Assembly: GCA_015233565.1 (NCBI GenBank)
Contig: JADFXM010000056.1
Location: forward strand, 1 to 47,427
Direction of reading: 5' to 3'
Source of the DNA: Candidatus Rifleibacteriota bacterium
GTDB taxonomy: Bacteria; Muiribacteriota; Ozemobacteria; Ozemobacterales; Ozemobacteraceae
Length of the DNA: 47,427 bases
The stretch's first letter is position 1; each line of letters starts with the position of its first letter. Both the position numbers and the translations under genes were made by a program. A model generated the notes under the pieces. The model saw only the letters and a program-made list of their open reading frames with translations, had not been told where the DNA came from and searched no databases. This document shows positions 7,611-16,866 of the stretch, in pieces.

Positions 7611-8529
7611 AATTATTCTCTTTCACACTGGACAAATCTGCTGTTATTTGCTTGATTAGCGATTCTTTATCGGGAAATTTGGTTTCATCCCGCAAACGAT
7701 TCAAAAATTTCACTTTTATCTGAGTTGAATAAAGATTTTCGTCAAAGTCAATAAGGTGAGCTTCGAGAATAAGTTGTTTTTTATCAAAAGTCGGCCTTAC
7801 TCCGATATTTACAAGTGCCGGAAACTCCCCAAAAATCGTTTCGACTTTCGCCCCGTATACTCCACGGCTTGGAACGACTTTTTTTGAGCCCTCCAGGTTA
7901 AGATTAGCCGTTGGGAAGCCCAAAAGACGACCACGTTGGTCACCTCTCACAACTTCTCCTGAAATAAAGGCCTCGCGTCCAAGAAATATCGCCGCGCTTT
8001 CAACATCACCTGACTGGATTTTCTCACGAACCAATGCACTTGAGACCGTTTCACAATCCTTGCAGACCCTTTGCAAAACCTGGCATTCCACACCGCTTCG
8101 GTTTGCTTCTTCCACCAAAAAAGATGCATTCCCTGAACGGTTCAAACCAAACATGAAATTAAATCCAACAAAAACAGCTTTTGCATTGAGTTTCCCAATC
8201 AAAATCTTATGTATGAAATCTTTAGGGCAAATATTTGCGAATTCAATGTCAAATGGCCTGTAGAAAATATAATCAACACCCAACTTGCTTATCAAAGCAA
8301 ATTTTTCTTCGGCTAAAGTTATCTCTCCAGGAAAACGAGATGGTTCAAGAAAACTCTTGGGAGGATGGTCAAAAGTAAAAATAAGTGATTTCAAAGAATT
8401 TTTTGTGGCATATTGGGTTAAAGAGCTTATTAAAGCCTGATGGCCGAGATGAACTCCATCAAAAGTTCCAACTCCAATAGCCGAGGGCTCAAGAAAATCT
8501 GGACTGTCCAAAAAATTTATTATTTTCAT
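7600..8529 (-). CDS. ribF: Bifunctional riboflavin kinase / FAD synthetase
   Basis: Makes FMN from riboflavin and then FAD from FMN in the cytoplasm. The N-terminal nucleotidyltransferase domain (about 1-180) has GVGTFDGVHLGHQALI. The C-terminal riboflavin-kinase domain (about 185-305) has GFPTANL, PSRGVYGA and NIGVRPTF. The start at ATG 8529 gives the usual length of 309 residues and an ATGA overlap with the truB stop; an upstream ATG at 8577 would lie deep inside truB. It is the last gene of the rimP-to-ribF series, an arrangement common in bacteria. Confidence 0.95.
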   Translation of the reverse strand: MKIINFLDSPDFLEPSAIGVGTFDGVHLGHQALISSLTQYATKNSLKSLIFTFDHPPKSFLEPSRFPGEITLAEEKFALISKLGVDYIFYRPFDIEFANICPKDFIHKILIGKLNAKAVFVGFNFMFGLNRSGNASFLVEEANRSGVECQVLQRVCKDCETVSSALVREKIQSGDVESAAIFLGREAFISGEVVRGDQRGRLLGFPTANLNLEGSKKVVPSRGVYGAKVETIFGEFPALVNIGVRPTFDKKQLILEAHLIDFDENLYSTQIKVKFLNRLRDETKFPDKESLIKQITADLSSVKENNSTG

Positions 8530-9503
8530 TCCAAGGCAAAAACCCTTGCTGGAAAAAGTCGGACTTTGGAAAAACAAATTTTTTCGTCCTTGTTTACTAC
8601 TTCGGGTTTGTATATCGCAAGTAATTTTTTTTCTTCCGAAAAAATCTGAAAAACCGGATTCTCCTCAATCTGCCTGATTTGGTCAAAGTGTTCATCAAAT
8701 GTGTTTAAATCTGAAAAAGAAAGTGGCTGCCCCTTCTGAATTCTGATTTCACCATCTTTTCCAACAAAAAATGAAGGAAAGGGAAGGATTTTATTTAAAG
8801 GTAAAAAGGAATCAGATTCCCAAAACGGCTCTTTTTTCTCGATCTTCCAGACCGGATAAGATTTAGCTGACGTAAAAATTCCAACTCTTTCTCTTAATAA
8901 ATAGGACAAATGAGCACCACAACCAAGTTCCTTGCCCAAATCGTAAGCAATTGATCTTACGTAGGTTCCTCGGCCACAATGAACCCTTAAAAGCAGGTTG
9001 CGGGAACCATCAAGAAAAAAATCTTTCACCAACCGAATTGAGTAAATATATACTTTTCGGGATGCGATAACCGGGATCTTCCCTGAACGCGCAAGTTCAT
9101 AGGCGCGTTTCCCATCGATTTTCACTGCCGAAAAAGCTGGTGGTGTTTGTTCTATCTCTCCGATGAACTTTCTAAAAGTCTTAAGCAGGGTTTCGGAATC
9201 CATGTCAATTTTGCCCTGGAATTTATCCACGACGTTTCCGGTGGAATCATAAGTATCCGTGGTTGTTCCCAGGGTTACACGCATCAGATAAGTCTTATCC
9301 AATGACGCAGCTGGGAGAAAAGAAAGTATTTTCAGAGCTTTTCCAAAAAAAACAACCAGAACTCCCTGCGCCATAGGATCTAACGTCCCGGCATGGCCGG
9401 CATTAAATCTATAAAAATGCCTTATCTTCTCGATAATATCGTGTGAAGTCAAACCCTTGGGTTTATAGATTGCAATCGCGCCGTCAACCAATTTAACTGC
9501 CAT
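8526..9503 (-). CDS. truB: tRNA pseudouridine(55) synthase
   Basis: Isomerises U55 of the tRNA T-loop. It has the family start (DGAIAIYKPKGLTSHD), the catalytic Asp in GHAGTLDPMA (D42), TPPAFSAVKIDGKRAYELAR and RGTYVRSIAYDLG. Length 325 residues. It overlaps the end of nrnA by 11 bp and shares an ATGA junction with ribF, so it is co-translated in the operon. Confidence 0.96.
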   Translation of the reverse strand: MAVKLVDGAIAIYKPKGLTSHDIIEKIRHFYRFNAGHAGTLDPMAQGVLVVFFGKALKILSFLPAASLDKTYLMRVTLGTTTDTYDSTGNVVDKFQGKIDMDSETLLKTFRKFIGEIEQTPPAFSAVKIDGKRAYELARSGKIPVIASRKVYIYSIRLVKDFFLDGSRNLLLRVHCGRGTYVRSIAYDLGKELGCGAHLSYLLRERVGIFTSAKSYPVWKIEKKEPFWESDSFLPLNKILPFPSFFVGKDGEIRIQKGQPLSFSDLNTFDEHFDQIRQIEENPVFQIFSEEKKLLAIYKPEVVNKDEKICFSKVRLFPARVFALE

Positions 9504-10485
9504 AGTTAAGTGCTTTCTCTATTTCTGTCATCGCAAGGTTAATTGCATAAGTCATTTCACCTTTAATGTTAGCACCGGAAGCCAACTTATGACCGCCGCC
9601 CCCAAAAATACTCGAAATTCTTTGAACATCGACTTTCCCAGCCGATCTAAAACTAACTTTGATTTCATCGTTGGGCTTCTCACGAAAAAGAACAGCTACT
9701 TCTGTGCCAGTGATTGTGGTTAAATTGTTGATTGCTCCATCTGACTCGACTTCAGAAGCCCCCAAATCATCAAAATCCTTCTGGAAAAGACATGAATGTA
9801 TAACTTTTTCGTTGTGACTCATCTTGGCTCTCGACATCACCAAGCCATGAAGAACTACCCGCGGAAAGGAATTTGCTTCATATACCAGTTTGAAGCATCT
9901 GCTGGGATCAACTCCTCTTTCGATCAAAGAACCGGCTATTTCGTGAGTTTTTCGGGAAGTGTTGGGAAAACGAAAATTTCCAGTGTCAGTCATTATTCCT
10001 AAATATAATGAGTGAAGAGTACCTTGGTCTAATTTTTCATTCAGGCCATCAAAAATTTCATAAAGGATTTCACAGGTTGAGGAAGCGGAGGAATCAATTA
10101 CATTTATATCACCGGCACCTTTCAAATTTAAATGATGGTCCAGATGAACTATTTTCCTCGCCCGTTTGAAAAACTTGACCCGATCGCCTAATCGAGAAAT
10201 GTCAGTAGGCTCCATTAAAAAAATAACGTCAAAAAATTCGTCATCAGAAAGTGTATCTTTCAGATCTTCAACGCCTTGAACCCATTGTAAATAAATTGGT
10301 ATAGGCTCGAAGTTTAACGGGACGGATTTTTTTCCATGAGAAACACAATAATTATGTAACGCAAGTTGAGATCCGAGTGCATCACCATCACAATAAGGGT
10401 GCGCAATCGATAAAAATGATTTGCTTTCCACTAAAAGCTTACGAATCAGTTCAAATTCACGCTCATAGCACAAACTAGTTTTCAT
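9493..10485 (-). CDS. nrnA: DHH-family oligoribonuclease / pAp phosphatase NrnA
   Basis: Degrades short RNA oligomers and dephosphorylates 3'-phosphoadenosine 5'-phosphate, with Mn2+ bound by DHH-domain residues. Visible motifs are HPYCDGDALGS (about 29-39), HLDHH (about 115-118), GIMTDTGNFRFPNTS and the DHHA1 signature FGGGGHKLASGA near residue 295. Length 330, typical for the family. It follows rbfA after a 136-bp gap and is coupled to truB. Confidence 0.93.
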   Translation of the reverse strand: MKTSLCYEREFELIRKLLVESKSFLSIAHPYCDGDALGSQLALHNYCVSHGKKSVPLNFEPIPIYLQWVQGVEDLKDTLSDDEFFDVIFLMEPTDISRLGDRVKFFKRARKIVHLDHHLNLKGAGDINVIDSSASSTCEILYEIFDGLNEKLDQGTLHSLYLGIMTDTGNFRFPNTSRKTHEIAGSLIERGVDPSRCFKLVYEANSFPRVVLHGLVMSRAKMSHNEKVIHSCLFQKDFDDLGASEVESDGAINNLTTITGTEVAVLFREKPNDEIKVSFRSAGKVDVQRISSIFGGGGHKLASGANIKGEMTYAINLAMTEIEKALNYGS

Positions 10486-10621
10486 ATGGAAATTTACCTG
10501 CGAAGGACCGTAAAATTAAATTTCAATTAGGAAAATTCTATCACTTCCATGAAGTTCGCTGGTACTCTTAGGAAAATTGCAAGTCAACCGACCAAAATAC
10601 TTTGTTTGGATAGCTTATGAA

Positions 10622-11104
10622 TCACTTTTGAGAATCTGAATCCTCGGAATCGTCGGAATCATCGGTATGATCAGAAGAATCAGCATCAGAAGTATCATCT
10701 TCGGGATTCGAATCTTGTTCATCGGAGTGTTTATCTGCAGAATCAAGCTCTTCAGGTTTGAAATTGTAATGAATATTTCTCAATATTCCAAGAATTTCGT
10801 CGCCCTTTATAATCGAGGAATCAAATTTAAAAACAAGTTCCGGAATTTTCCGAATTGTAATAACTTTCCTGACTTCCTTTCTCATCATGGGCTTTGCAGA
10901 ATCAAGGCCTCTTTGAATTTCCTTTATATCAGCTTCAGCTGACAAAGCACTATAGGAGACATGTGCGAGGGAAAAATCAGGGCTGATTTTAACCGAAACC
11001 AAGTGAATCCCCTGGATTCGGGGATCTTTAACTTTCCTCTGAATGATCAGAGATAATTCCTTGAGCAGTTGAGATTCAACCCGCTCTTTTCGAAAAGCTG
11101 TCAT
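10622..11104 (-). CDS. rbfA: Ribosome-binding factor A with an acidic C-terminal tail
   Basis: RbfA binds the 30S subunit and assists 16S rRNA 5'-end maturation. The KH-like core is clear (AFRKERVESQLLKELSLII, then VKDPRI and the VKISPDFSLAHV segment). The start at ATG 11104 forms an ATGA junction with the upstream DUF503 gene; a second ATG at 11116 would overlap further. The core is followed by about 42 residues made mostly of Asp, Ser and Glu (DDSDDSEDSDSQK at the end), an extension not needed for the fold and probably disordered. Total 160 residues. Confidence 0.93.
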   Translation of the reverse strand: MTAFRKERVESQLLKELSLIIQRKVKDPRIQGIHLVSVKISPDFSLAHVSYSALSAEADIKEIQRGLDSAKPMMRKEVRKVITIRKIPELVFKFDSSIIKGDEILGILRNIHYNFKPEELDSADKHSDEQDSNPEDDTSDADSSDHTDDSDDSEDSDSQK

Positions 11105-11388
11105 AAATATTCCCAATATCGCTCGATCAATTGCGCCTGTTCGTGATCTTGAAGAATTTCTTCAATTTTTCCGGCCATTTGTTCGAGATGAACTTTTTCA
11201 TTGGCAACCATTGAAACTCCGATAACTGACCTCTGCCAAAGGTCATTATATTCAACCTCTGCTATCGAAGCATTAAACTTCGCTTTAACTCTGTCCAGGA
11301 GGGACCTTAGAACTTGTCGTTTTTCCTTCAAACTATGAAGTTCCGGAAAATGAAATTCAAAGGTCCCGATTGCAACAACCATGGCCAC
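11101..11388 (-). CDS. ylxP: DUF503 / YlxP-like protein
   Basis: A 95-residue protein with the DUF503 pattern: a beta strand, then HSLKEKRQVLRSLLDRVK, FNASIAEVEYNDLWQRSVIG, and a C-terminal helix ending in WEYL. It sits between infB and rbfA, its usual place in many bacteria, and is thought to act in ribosome maturation. The GTG at 11388 and the ATG at 11382 are both possible starts; the infB stop lies 9 bp upstream of the GTG. Confidence 0.88.
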   Translation of the reverse strand: MAMVVAIGTFEFHFPELHSLKEKRQVLRSLLDRVKAKFNASIAEVEYNDLWQRSVIGVSMVANEKVHLEQMAGKIEEILQDHEQAQLIERYWEYL

Positions 11389-11397
11389 TTGAAAAAC

Positions 11398-13950
11398 CTA
11401 TTTTCGTTCAATTTCCTTAAGGCAAAACAGTTCCAACATATCTTTTTCCTTAAGGTCATTATAGTTTGCAACACCGATACCACATTCGTATCCGGCCATT
11501 ACTTCGCGAACATCGTCCTTGAAGCGCTTAAGAGAGCATATTTTTCCCTCAAAAACTTCAACACCATCGCGAACAATTCGAACATTGGCGTCTCTTTGGA
11601 CTTTTCCATCAACTACAAAGGAACCCGCAATAGTTCCGGAGCCGGAAATCTTGAAAACTTTTCTTATTTCCACTCTTCCGAGGATTTCTTCTTTGTATTC
11701 GGGCTCATACATGCCTTTTAGAGCCAATTTGATTGCGTCGATAGCATCAAAAATGATTCTAAAAACTTTAATTTCAACATTTTCCCGTTCTGCAATATCG
11801 TCAACGCCGGGAGCGGGCCTTACATGAAAACCAATAATAATAGCATTCGAAGCTGCCGCGAGCATAACGTCAGATTCGGTAATTGCTCCAACTCCAGCAT
11901 GAATAGCGTTAACTTTAATTTCAGCAGTGCTCAGTCTCTCAAGAGCATCTTTCAATGCCCCGGAGGAACCCTGGACGTCTGCTTTGATTATAATGTTGAG
12001 TTCTTTGACTTTCCCTTCGGTAACGTGTTTGAAGAGATCCATGAGTTTCAGTCGATTTTCCCGGCCAAGTCGTTCTTCTCGCTCTTTCTTCATTCGAAGA
12101 ACACTTACATAGCGAGCAAATTTGGTATTCTCAACAACCATAAGCCTGTCGCCAACTCTGGGGACTTCACTCAACCCCAGTATAGCAACCGGATACGAAG
12201 GCCCAGCCATTTTGACTCTATTTCCGGAGTCATCTATTAAAGCCTTTACTCTTCCGAAGCTTGTTCCGCAGATAATCGAATCACCATTTTCAACTCTGCC
12301 ATTTTGAACTAACACTGTTGCAATAGGTCCCATGCCTTTATCAAGTCTTGCTTCAATAATAATTCCGCGCCCAGATTTGTCAGGATTAGCCTTCAATTCC
12401 ATCATCTCAGCCTGCAAAAGAATCATTTCCAAAAGATCATTGATTCCCTGACCGGTTTTTGCTGAAACCTGAACCATAATGGTCTTTCCACCCCAATCTT
12501 CGGAAATCAGATTATAGGGCATTAATTGCTGTTTAACTTTTTCGACATTGGCGTCTGGTTTGTCAACCTTGTTCATAGCAACAATTATTGGACAACCAGC
12601 TGCCTGAGCATGGTGAATAGCTTCAACCGTTTGAGCCTGAACGCCGTCATCACATGCCACAACAAGTATCGCGATATCAGTCGCTTGAGTACCCTGCGCG
12701 CGCATTGCAGTAAAAGCTTCATGGCCAGGAGTGTCTAGGAAAGTTATTACTCCCTGTTCGGTTTTTACCTGATAGGCACCAATATGTTGGGTAATACCCC
12801 CAACCTCGCCTTCGGCAACCTTTGAATGCCTGATTTTATCAAGCAAAGAAGTTTTACCATGGTCAACGTGTCCCATTATGGTAACAACCGGAGGCCTAAT
12901 TTGAAGATCTTTTTCGTCGTCAGTGTCTTCTTCAAACTCAATTACATCATCAGAAAACAGAATTTCTCTGCCATATTCACGTCCGATAAGCTCAACCTGC
13001 TCTTTTTCAAGTCGCTGATTCAAGCTTGCAAAGACACCAAGAGAAAACAATTTTTTAACAATATCAACTGGAGGAATGTTCAGATATTTTCCAAGCTCAC
13101 TGGTGGTGACTTCCGCAGGAACCGTTATCCTTGGAACTTCTTCTAAAGTTGGTTGCAAAGACTCAAGACTCTGAGCTTGAAGCATAGGATCAGGGATTTC
13201 GAGAATCTCCTCCACAGCTCTTTGTTCTTCAAGAAGTTTTTTCGGAATAGCAGCGCCTGGAATTTTCTTGATTTTTTTCTTTTTCTTTTTTTCCTTAACA
13301 ACATCTTCTTTCTTCAGAGGAGTGGTCTTAATAATAGTAATTCTTTGATCGACTTCCTCTAGCAAAGCCTCTTCCTCGTCAATTCTGGGAGGTTTAGGTC
13401 CGGTTTTTTTCTTCTCTTCTTTTGGGAGAGCGATGTTTACCGGAGTAGGAATAAGAGGCTTTTTAGCCTGTTGAGGTTGCGGGGCTTGAACATAGGGAGT
13501 TTTTGGCATGCTGGTCTTCAATTGTTGCTCATCTGAAGGAACTGATTTTACTGATTCGGGAAGGGATTGTATAACTGGTACAACCTTCTGATTTGAAGCA
13601 ACAGGTTTTGCTCCTTCTCTATTTTTCGCTTGAATTGGGGGAGCCACTTGTGGAGATTGTGCGTTAGAAGCAGGTTTAGAAACTGGTTTCTCAATGCTCG
13701 AAAACGATTGTGGAGCAGAAGCCTTATTTATTGAAGCTGCCATCGGAGGAATTACAGGCACCTCAACAGATGTAGTCTCTGCTGTTTTTATTAGAGTTGT
13801 ACCACAGCTTTTTTCAAGTGCCGACATCATTGCTTCACTTACCACGGAAAAAGGATGATCCTTGATTGGAAAACCAAGTTTTTCAAGCCTTCCAACTAAC
13901 TCTGAACGTCCAATTTTAAGTTGCTTGCTTACTTCAAATAATCTTGCCAT
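11398..13950 (-). CDS. infB: Translation initiation factor IF-2
   Basis: GTPase that brings initiator tRNA to the 30S subunit and drives subunit joining. 850 residues. The IF2 N-terminal domain (about 1-52) is followed by a low-complexity Pro/Gln/Lys linker to about 270, then a second IF2_N-like segment and the G domain. The G domain shows GHVDHGKTS (about residue 359), DTPGHEAF and NKVDKP; the C-terminal domains follow to the end. The ATG at 13950 has GGAGG upstream. It lies 16 bp after nusA; the ylxR and L7Ae-like genes found between nusA and infB in Firmicutes are absent. Confidence 0.97.
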   Translation of the reverse strand: MARLFEVSKQLKIGRSELVGRLEKLGFPIKDHPFSVVSEAMMSALEKSCGTTLIKTAETTSVEVPVIPPMAASINKASAPQSFSSIEKPVSKPASNAQSPQVAPPIQAKNREGAKPVASNQKVVPVIQSLPESVKSVPSDEQQLKTSMPKTPYVQAPQPQQAKKPLIPTPVNIALPKEEKKKTGPKPPRIDEEEALLEEVDQRITIIKTTPLKKEDVVKEKKKKKKIKKIPGAAIPKKLLEEQRAVEEILEIPDPMLQAQSLESLQPTLEEVPRITVPAEVTTSELGKYLNIPPVDIVKKLFSLGVFASLNQRLEKEQVELIGREYGREILFSDDVIEFEEDTDDEKDLQIRPPVVTIMGHVDHGKTSLLDKIRHSKVAEGEVGGITQHIGAYQVKTEQGVITFLDTPGHEAFTAMRAQGTQATDIAILVVACDDGVQAQTVEAIHHAQAAGCPIIVAMNKVDKPDANVEKVKQQLMPYNLISEDWGGKTIMVQVSAKTGQGINDLLEMILLQAEMMELKANPDKSGRGIIIEARLDKGMGPIATVLVQNGRVENGDSIICGTSFGRVKALIDDSGNRVKMAGPSYPVAILGLSEVPRVGDRLMVVENTKFARYVSVLRMKKEREERLGRENRLKLMDLFKHVTEGKVKELNIIIKADVQGSSGALKDALERLSTAEIKVNAIHAGVGAITESDVMLAAASNAIIIGFHVRPAPGVDDIAERENVEIKVFRIIFDAIDAIKLALKGMYEPEYKEEILGRVEIRKVFKISGSGTIAGSFVVDGKVQRDANVRIVRDGVEVFEGKICSLKRFKDDVREVMAGYECGIGVANYNDLKEKDMLELFCLKEIERK

Positions 13951-13966
13951 CTTTTCCTCCGCCTTT

Positions 13967-15055
13967 TCAGTTTTCCACTAGAGCTTTGGGGGCGGCTTCT
14001 TCCTGTTCCTTTTCCGTCTTGATATCAATCTTTATCCCTGTCAGTTTTGAGGCAAGTTTTACATTTTGCCCGTCCTTGCCAATTGCAAGCGACTGCTGCG
14101 AGGGGGAAACAACCACCATAGCCGATCTTTCATCATCCGACACATTTACTGCCAAAATTTTGGCCGGATTAAGTGCGTTCGATATATATTCAACCATGTT
14201 TTGACTATATTTCACAATATCAATCTTTTCGCCGTTCAACTCCTCTACAATTCCCTTAATTCTACTTCCCTTTAACCCTACACACGCACCCACTGGGTCA
14301 ATCTTTGATTCTTTGCTTACAACCGCTATTTTCACTCTTGAACCAGGGTCTCTTGCAACGCTTCTAATTTCTACAATTTTTTCTTGAATTTCCGGAACCG
14401 AAGTTTCGAAAAGCTTTTCCACAAAAACAGGACTGTTCCGTGAAAGAATATACTTGTTGCCTTTAGGGCCGCCCTTTAATCCGGAATCCACTTCCTTCAC
14501 AACACATCGAATTCTATCGTTCGGGCGAAAGTTTTCGCCGGGAATCTGTTCTTTTGGAGGTAACGGAGCTTCTGCTTTTTTATATTCAACATAAACCGTG
14601 CCTTTCTCAACACGAAGAACCTTTCCCGAAATGATCTCGCCAACTCTTTCTTTGAACTCTTTTAAGACCAAAGATTTTTCTGCTTCCTTGAGCTTCTGAG
14701 TAACGATCTGTCTGGCCGCCTGAGCCGCAATTCTTCCAAATTGCGAATCTTCAGGAGTCACATCCTCATCAACGATATCACCTATCTGCGCATTTTCTTT
14801 ATAATCCATTACCTCAGAAATGGGACATTGTTTTTCAGCATCATTAAATTCTTCATCTGAAACAACAACCAATTTTGCCTTCACTATAAAATTTCCAGTT
14901 TGCTGATCTATCTCAACTTTTATATCCCGCCTGGATAAAAATTTCTTCTTATAAGCAGTCGTGAGCGCTTCTTCAATCGCGTCCCTCAAAACTTGAATCG
15001 AAATATTTTTCTCATCCGCTAATTCTTTTAATGCTTGATAAAAATTTGTCGCCAT
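13967..15055 (-). CDS. nusA: Transcription termination/antitermination factor NusA
   Basis: RNA polymerase-bound factor that affects pausing, intrinsic termination and antitermination. The N-terminal domain begins MATNFYQALKELADEKNIS; an S1 domain (about 135-200; GEIISGKVLRVEKGTVYVEY) and two KH domains follow, the second with AIGKDGQNVKLASKLTG. No C-terminal acidic repeats are present, so this is the short 362-residue form. The start at 15055 is chosen because GGGAGG lies just upstream; the longer frame to 15121 would run into rimP. The 13-bp gap after rimP holds the ribosome binding site. Confidence 0.96.
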   Translation of the reverse strand: MATNFYQALKELADEKNISIQVLRDAIEEALTTAYKKKFLSRRDIKVEIDQQTGNFIVKAKLVVVSDEEFNDAEKQCPISEVMDYKENAQIGDIVDEDVTPEDSQFGRIAAQAARQIVTQKLKEAEKSLVLKEFKERVGEIISGKVLRVEKGTVYVEYKKAEAPLPPKEQIPGENFRPNDRIRCVVKEVDSGLKGGPKGNKYILSRNSPVFVEKLFETSVPEIQEKIVEIRSVARDPGSRVKIAVVSKESKIDPVGACVGLKGSRIKGIVEELNGEKIDIVKYSQNMVEYISNALNPAKILAVNVSDDERSAMVVVSPSQQSLAIGKDGQNVKLASKLTGIKIDIKTEKEQEEAAPKALVEN

Positions 15056-15068
15056 ACGTCCTCCCGTG

Positions 15069-15554
15069 TTAACCCTGAATCTTCCTTGGAAATTCCAATA
15101 CAGCCCTTGCTTCTTCAACATCAGATGGCTGAAATTCCCTCGGTCCCTCGTCGGTTAAGACAACTACTCTGCTCGGAGAATACTCGTGCAGTCTAGCCTT
15201 AAAAACCCTGCGGGCCGGATCCGGTTCTGAGCGCAAAACCCACCTCACCAACTTACCGATTTGACGCTGATAGTCAACTTCACGCTTCAGAATCCGTTCA
15301 GCTCCAGGGGATGAAACCTCAAGAAAATAGCGCCGGTGAATAAGGTCTTCTTCATCCAACATGCGACTCAGTGAACGTGAAACTTTTTCACAATCGCCAA
15401 TTTGAACTCCGTCAGGTTTATCTATAAATACCTGAAGAAACAAACGACGAGAAACTGACTTCATTATTATGTCATAAATCTCGTATTGTCCATCGAATGT
15501 ATTCTCAATGAAAGCCCGAACCCTTTCAACTACTCCATCAGGGGATGGCTTCAT
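15069..15554 (-). CDS. rimP: Ribosome maturation factor RimP
   Basis: Needed for 30S subunit maturation. 161 residues with the two-domain RimP layout: an N-terminal alpha/beta domain with LFLQVFIDKPDGVQIGDCE and EVSSPGAERILKR, and a C-terminal SH3-like domain. The ATG at 15554 is preferred over the upstream in-frame start at 15605 because the latter lies inside a terminator hairpin. AAAAGGAG is 13 nt upstream of the ATG, separated by an A-rich tract, a rather long spacing. First gene of the rimP-to-ribF operon. Confidence 0.92.
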   Translation of the reverse strand: MKPSPDGVVERVRAFIENTFDGQYEIYDIIMKSVSRRLFLQVFIDKPDGVQIGDCEKVSRSLSRMLDEEDLIHRRYFLEVSSPGAERILKREVDYQRQIGKLVRWVLRSEPDPARRVFKARLHEYSPSRVVVLTDEGPREFQPSDVEEARAVLEFPRKIQG

Positions 15555-15585
15555 CTCTTTTTTTTTACTCCTTTTCACCACTAAT

Positions 15586-15607
15586 AAAAAAGGCGCCTCT
15601 GGCACCT
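15586..15607 (-). terminator. Intrinsic terminator in the rimP-nusA-infB leader (possible attenuator)
   Basis: On the - strand AGGTGCC, loop AGA, GGCGCCT is followed by a T-run. It lies between the promoter at 15667-15695 and the rimP start at 15554, so operon transcripts must read through it. An upstream segment AGGTGTC (15654 to 15648) could pair with the same GGCGCCT arm and act as an antiterminator. Confidence 0.7.
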
Positions 15608-15666
15608 CGATCGAAAAACCGACCTAATAATTGTTCAACGACAACTAGACACCTATTTGAACGCTC

Positions 15667-15695
15667 ATTTTAACACGTATTGGGCACTAAATCAA
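15667..15695 (-). promoter_or_regulatory. Sigma-70-type promoter of the rimP operon
   Basis: TTGATT (15695-15690), 17-bp spacer, TAAAAT (15672-15667) with an upstream TG (extended -10). Expected transcription start is near 15660, about 105 nt before the rimP ATG. Confidence 0.7.
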
Positions 15696-15744
15696 GAAAT
15701 TTTTCGCAAGCACTCCTCATTATTAAATCCTTGCTCCTTACGCC

Positions 15745-16866
15745 TTACCTCAATACTTCAGGGGAATATTCCGAAACAAATAAATCAATCTTCTCACGTG
15801 TCACGCTGGGCATTATTACCAGATGCGAGATTTCATTCTGAGAAGCCAATTTCCAGCGCTGAATAATCTTCTGGGAAGGACGTTTCAGCACCACTATGTT
15901 TGAAAAGGGATTCGCATATGCGTGCTGATCCTTACTTTTCAACTGCTCAACTGCATACTCTGTGTTTTTCATACAGCTTTCGGCCCATTCAGTAAAGCCT
16001 TCAATCCCACGTTCGACAATAGTTTTCCACAAAATCAAAACTGTTATTCCATCTCTTGAACCCGAAATGGTACCATCAAATGAATCAATATAATCCACTT
16101 TTCTCTTAACCCGTTCGACATACTCCTTTTTCACAATCTGGATCCCACAAGGGATCGGCGATCCAAAAAATTTATGCCCCGAAATCGCGATACTCGAAAC
16201 GGGTAACTGAAAATCAAACACCGGCCCACCCTTTAAAAAAGGAAGGAAACCACCAAAAAGAGCTGCATCACAATGAATAAAAAAATCCTTGACTCTCTTT
16301 TTGGCCAGAATTTCAATAATCCTCTCGACACGATCAATTCCTCCTTTTAAAGTTGTTCCAATGTTCGCATTAAAAAGAATAGGAGAATCAGAGTATTGAT
16401 CAACCTGATATCCAAAATGCTCATAATCAATTTCACCATTTTCCTGGGAGTTAACTACCACCGGCTCAATTCGCAACAGTTTTGCAGTTTTTGGAAGGCT
16501 GTAATGAGAATTATTGGAAAAGAAAAGCCGGCCAGTGGGAAAAGCCTCCCGGGCAAGAAAAAAAGCATGAATATTGCTTTCGGTCCCACCATTGGAAATA
16601 TATCCCCAAGCGTTTTGTGGTTCCAGCTTAAACAGATTAAAAAAAAACTTCACTACTTCCACTTCAAATTCACATGTATTTATTCCAAGATTACCAACAA
16701 ATGGGTCACCGATATTGTTAATAACCAAATTAAAAAAAGGCGCCAAATCTTCGTTGTCCAGATGCTGATTATTTGGAAAACCCAAATAGGTTTTGCTTTC
16801 TTCGGATAGTAATTTAAACAGTTCGTTAAGTCTTTGTTTTGAAAAATTCTTCGCGCCGGAGTTCAC
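15745..16866 (-). CDS. hdc: Group II PLP-dependent decarboxylase, probably histidine decarboxylase
   Basis: Likely converts L-histidine to histamine with pyridoxal phosphate in the cytoplasm. 373 residues, the size of bacterial PLP-type histidine decarboxylases. Motifs: YISNGGTESN (phosphate binding, about 89-98), SHYSLPKTAKLLRIEP with the ring-stacking His121, HCDAALFGGFLPF with the PLP-binding Asp200, and AISGHKFFGSPIPCG with the Schiff-base Lys232. The NGEIDY segment and the SHYS-K-KLLRI pattern fit histidine decarboxylase better than glutamate or aromatic decarboxylases, but a serine decarboxylase of the same fold cannot be excluded. It overlaps the substrate-binding-protein gene by 4 bp (ATGA) and is the last gene of the channel operon, so its amine product or amino-acid substrate may be what the sensors detect (inference). 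Confidence 0.8.
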   Translation of the reverse strand: MNSGAKNFSKQRLNELFKLLSEESKTYLGFPNNQHLDNEDLAPFFNLVINNIGDPFVGNLGINTCEFEVEVVKFFFNLFKLEPQNAWGYISNGGTESNIHAFFLAREAFPTGRLFFSNNSHYSLPKTAKLLRIEPVVVNSQENGEIDYEHFGYQVDQYSDSPILFNANIGTTLKGGIDRVERIIEILAKKRVKDFFIHCDAALFGGFLPFLKGGPVFDFQLPVSSIAISGHKFFGSPIPCGIQIVKKEYVERVKRKVDYIDSFDGTISGSRDGITVLILWKTIVERGIEGFTEWAESCMKNTEYAVEQLKSKDQHAYANPFSNIVVLKRPSQKIIQRWKLASQNEISHLVIMPSVTREKIDLFVSEYSPEVLR

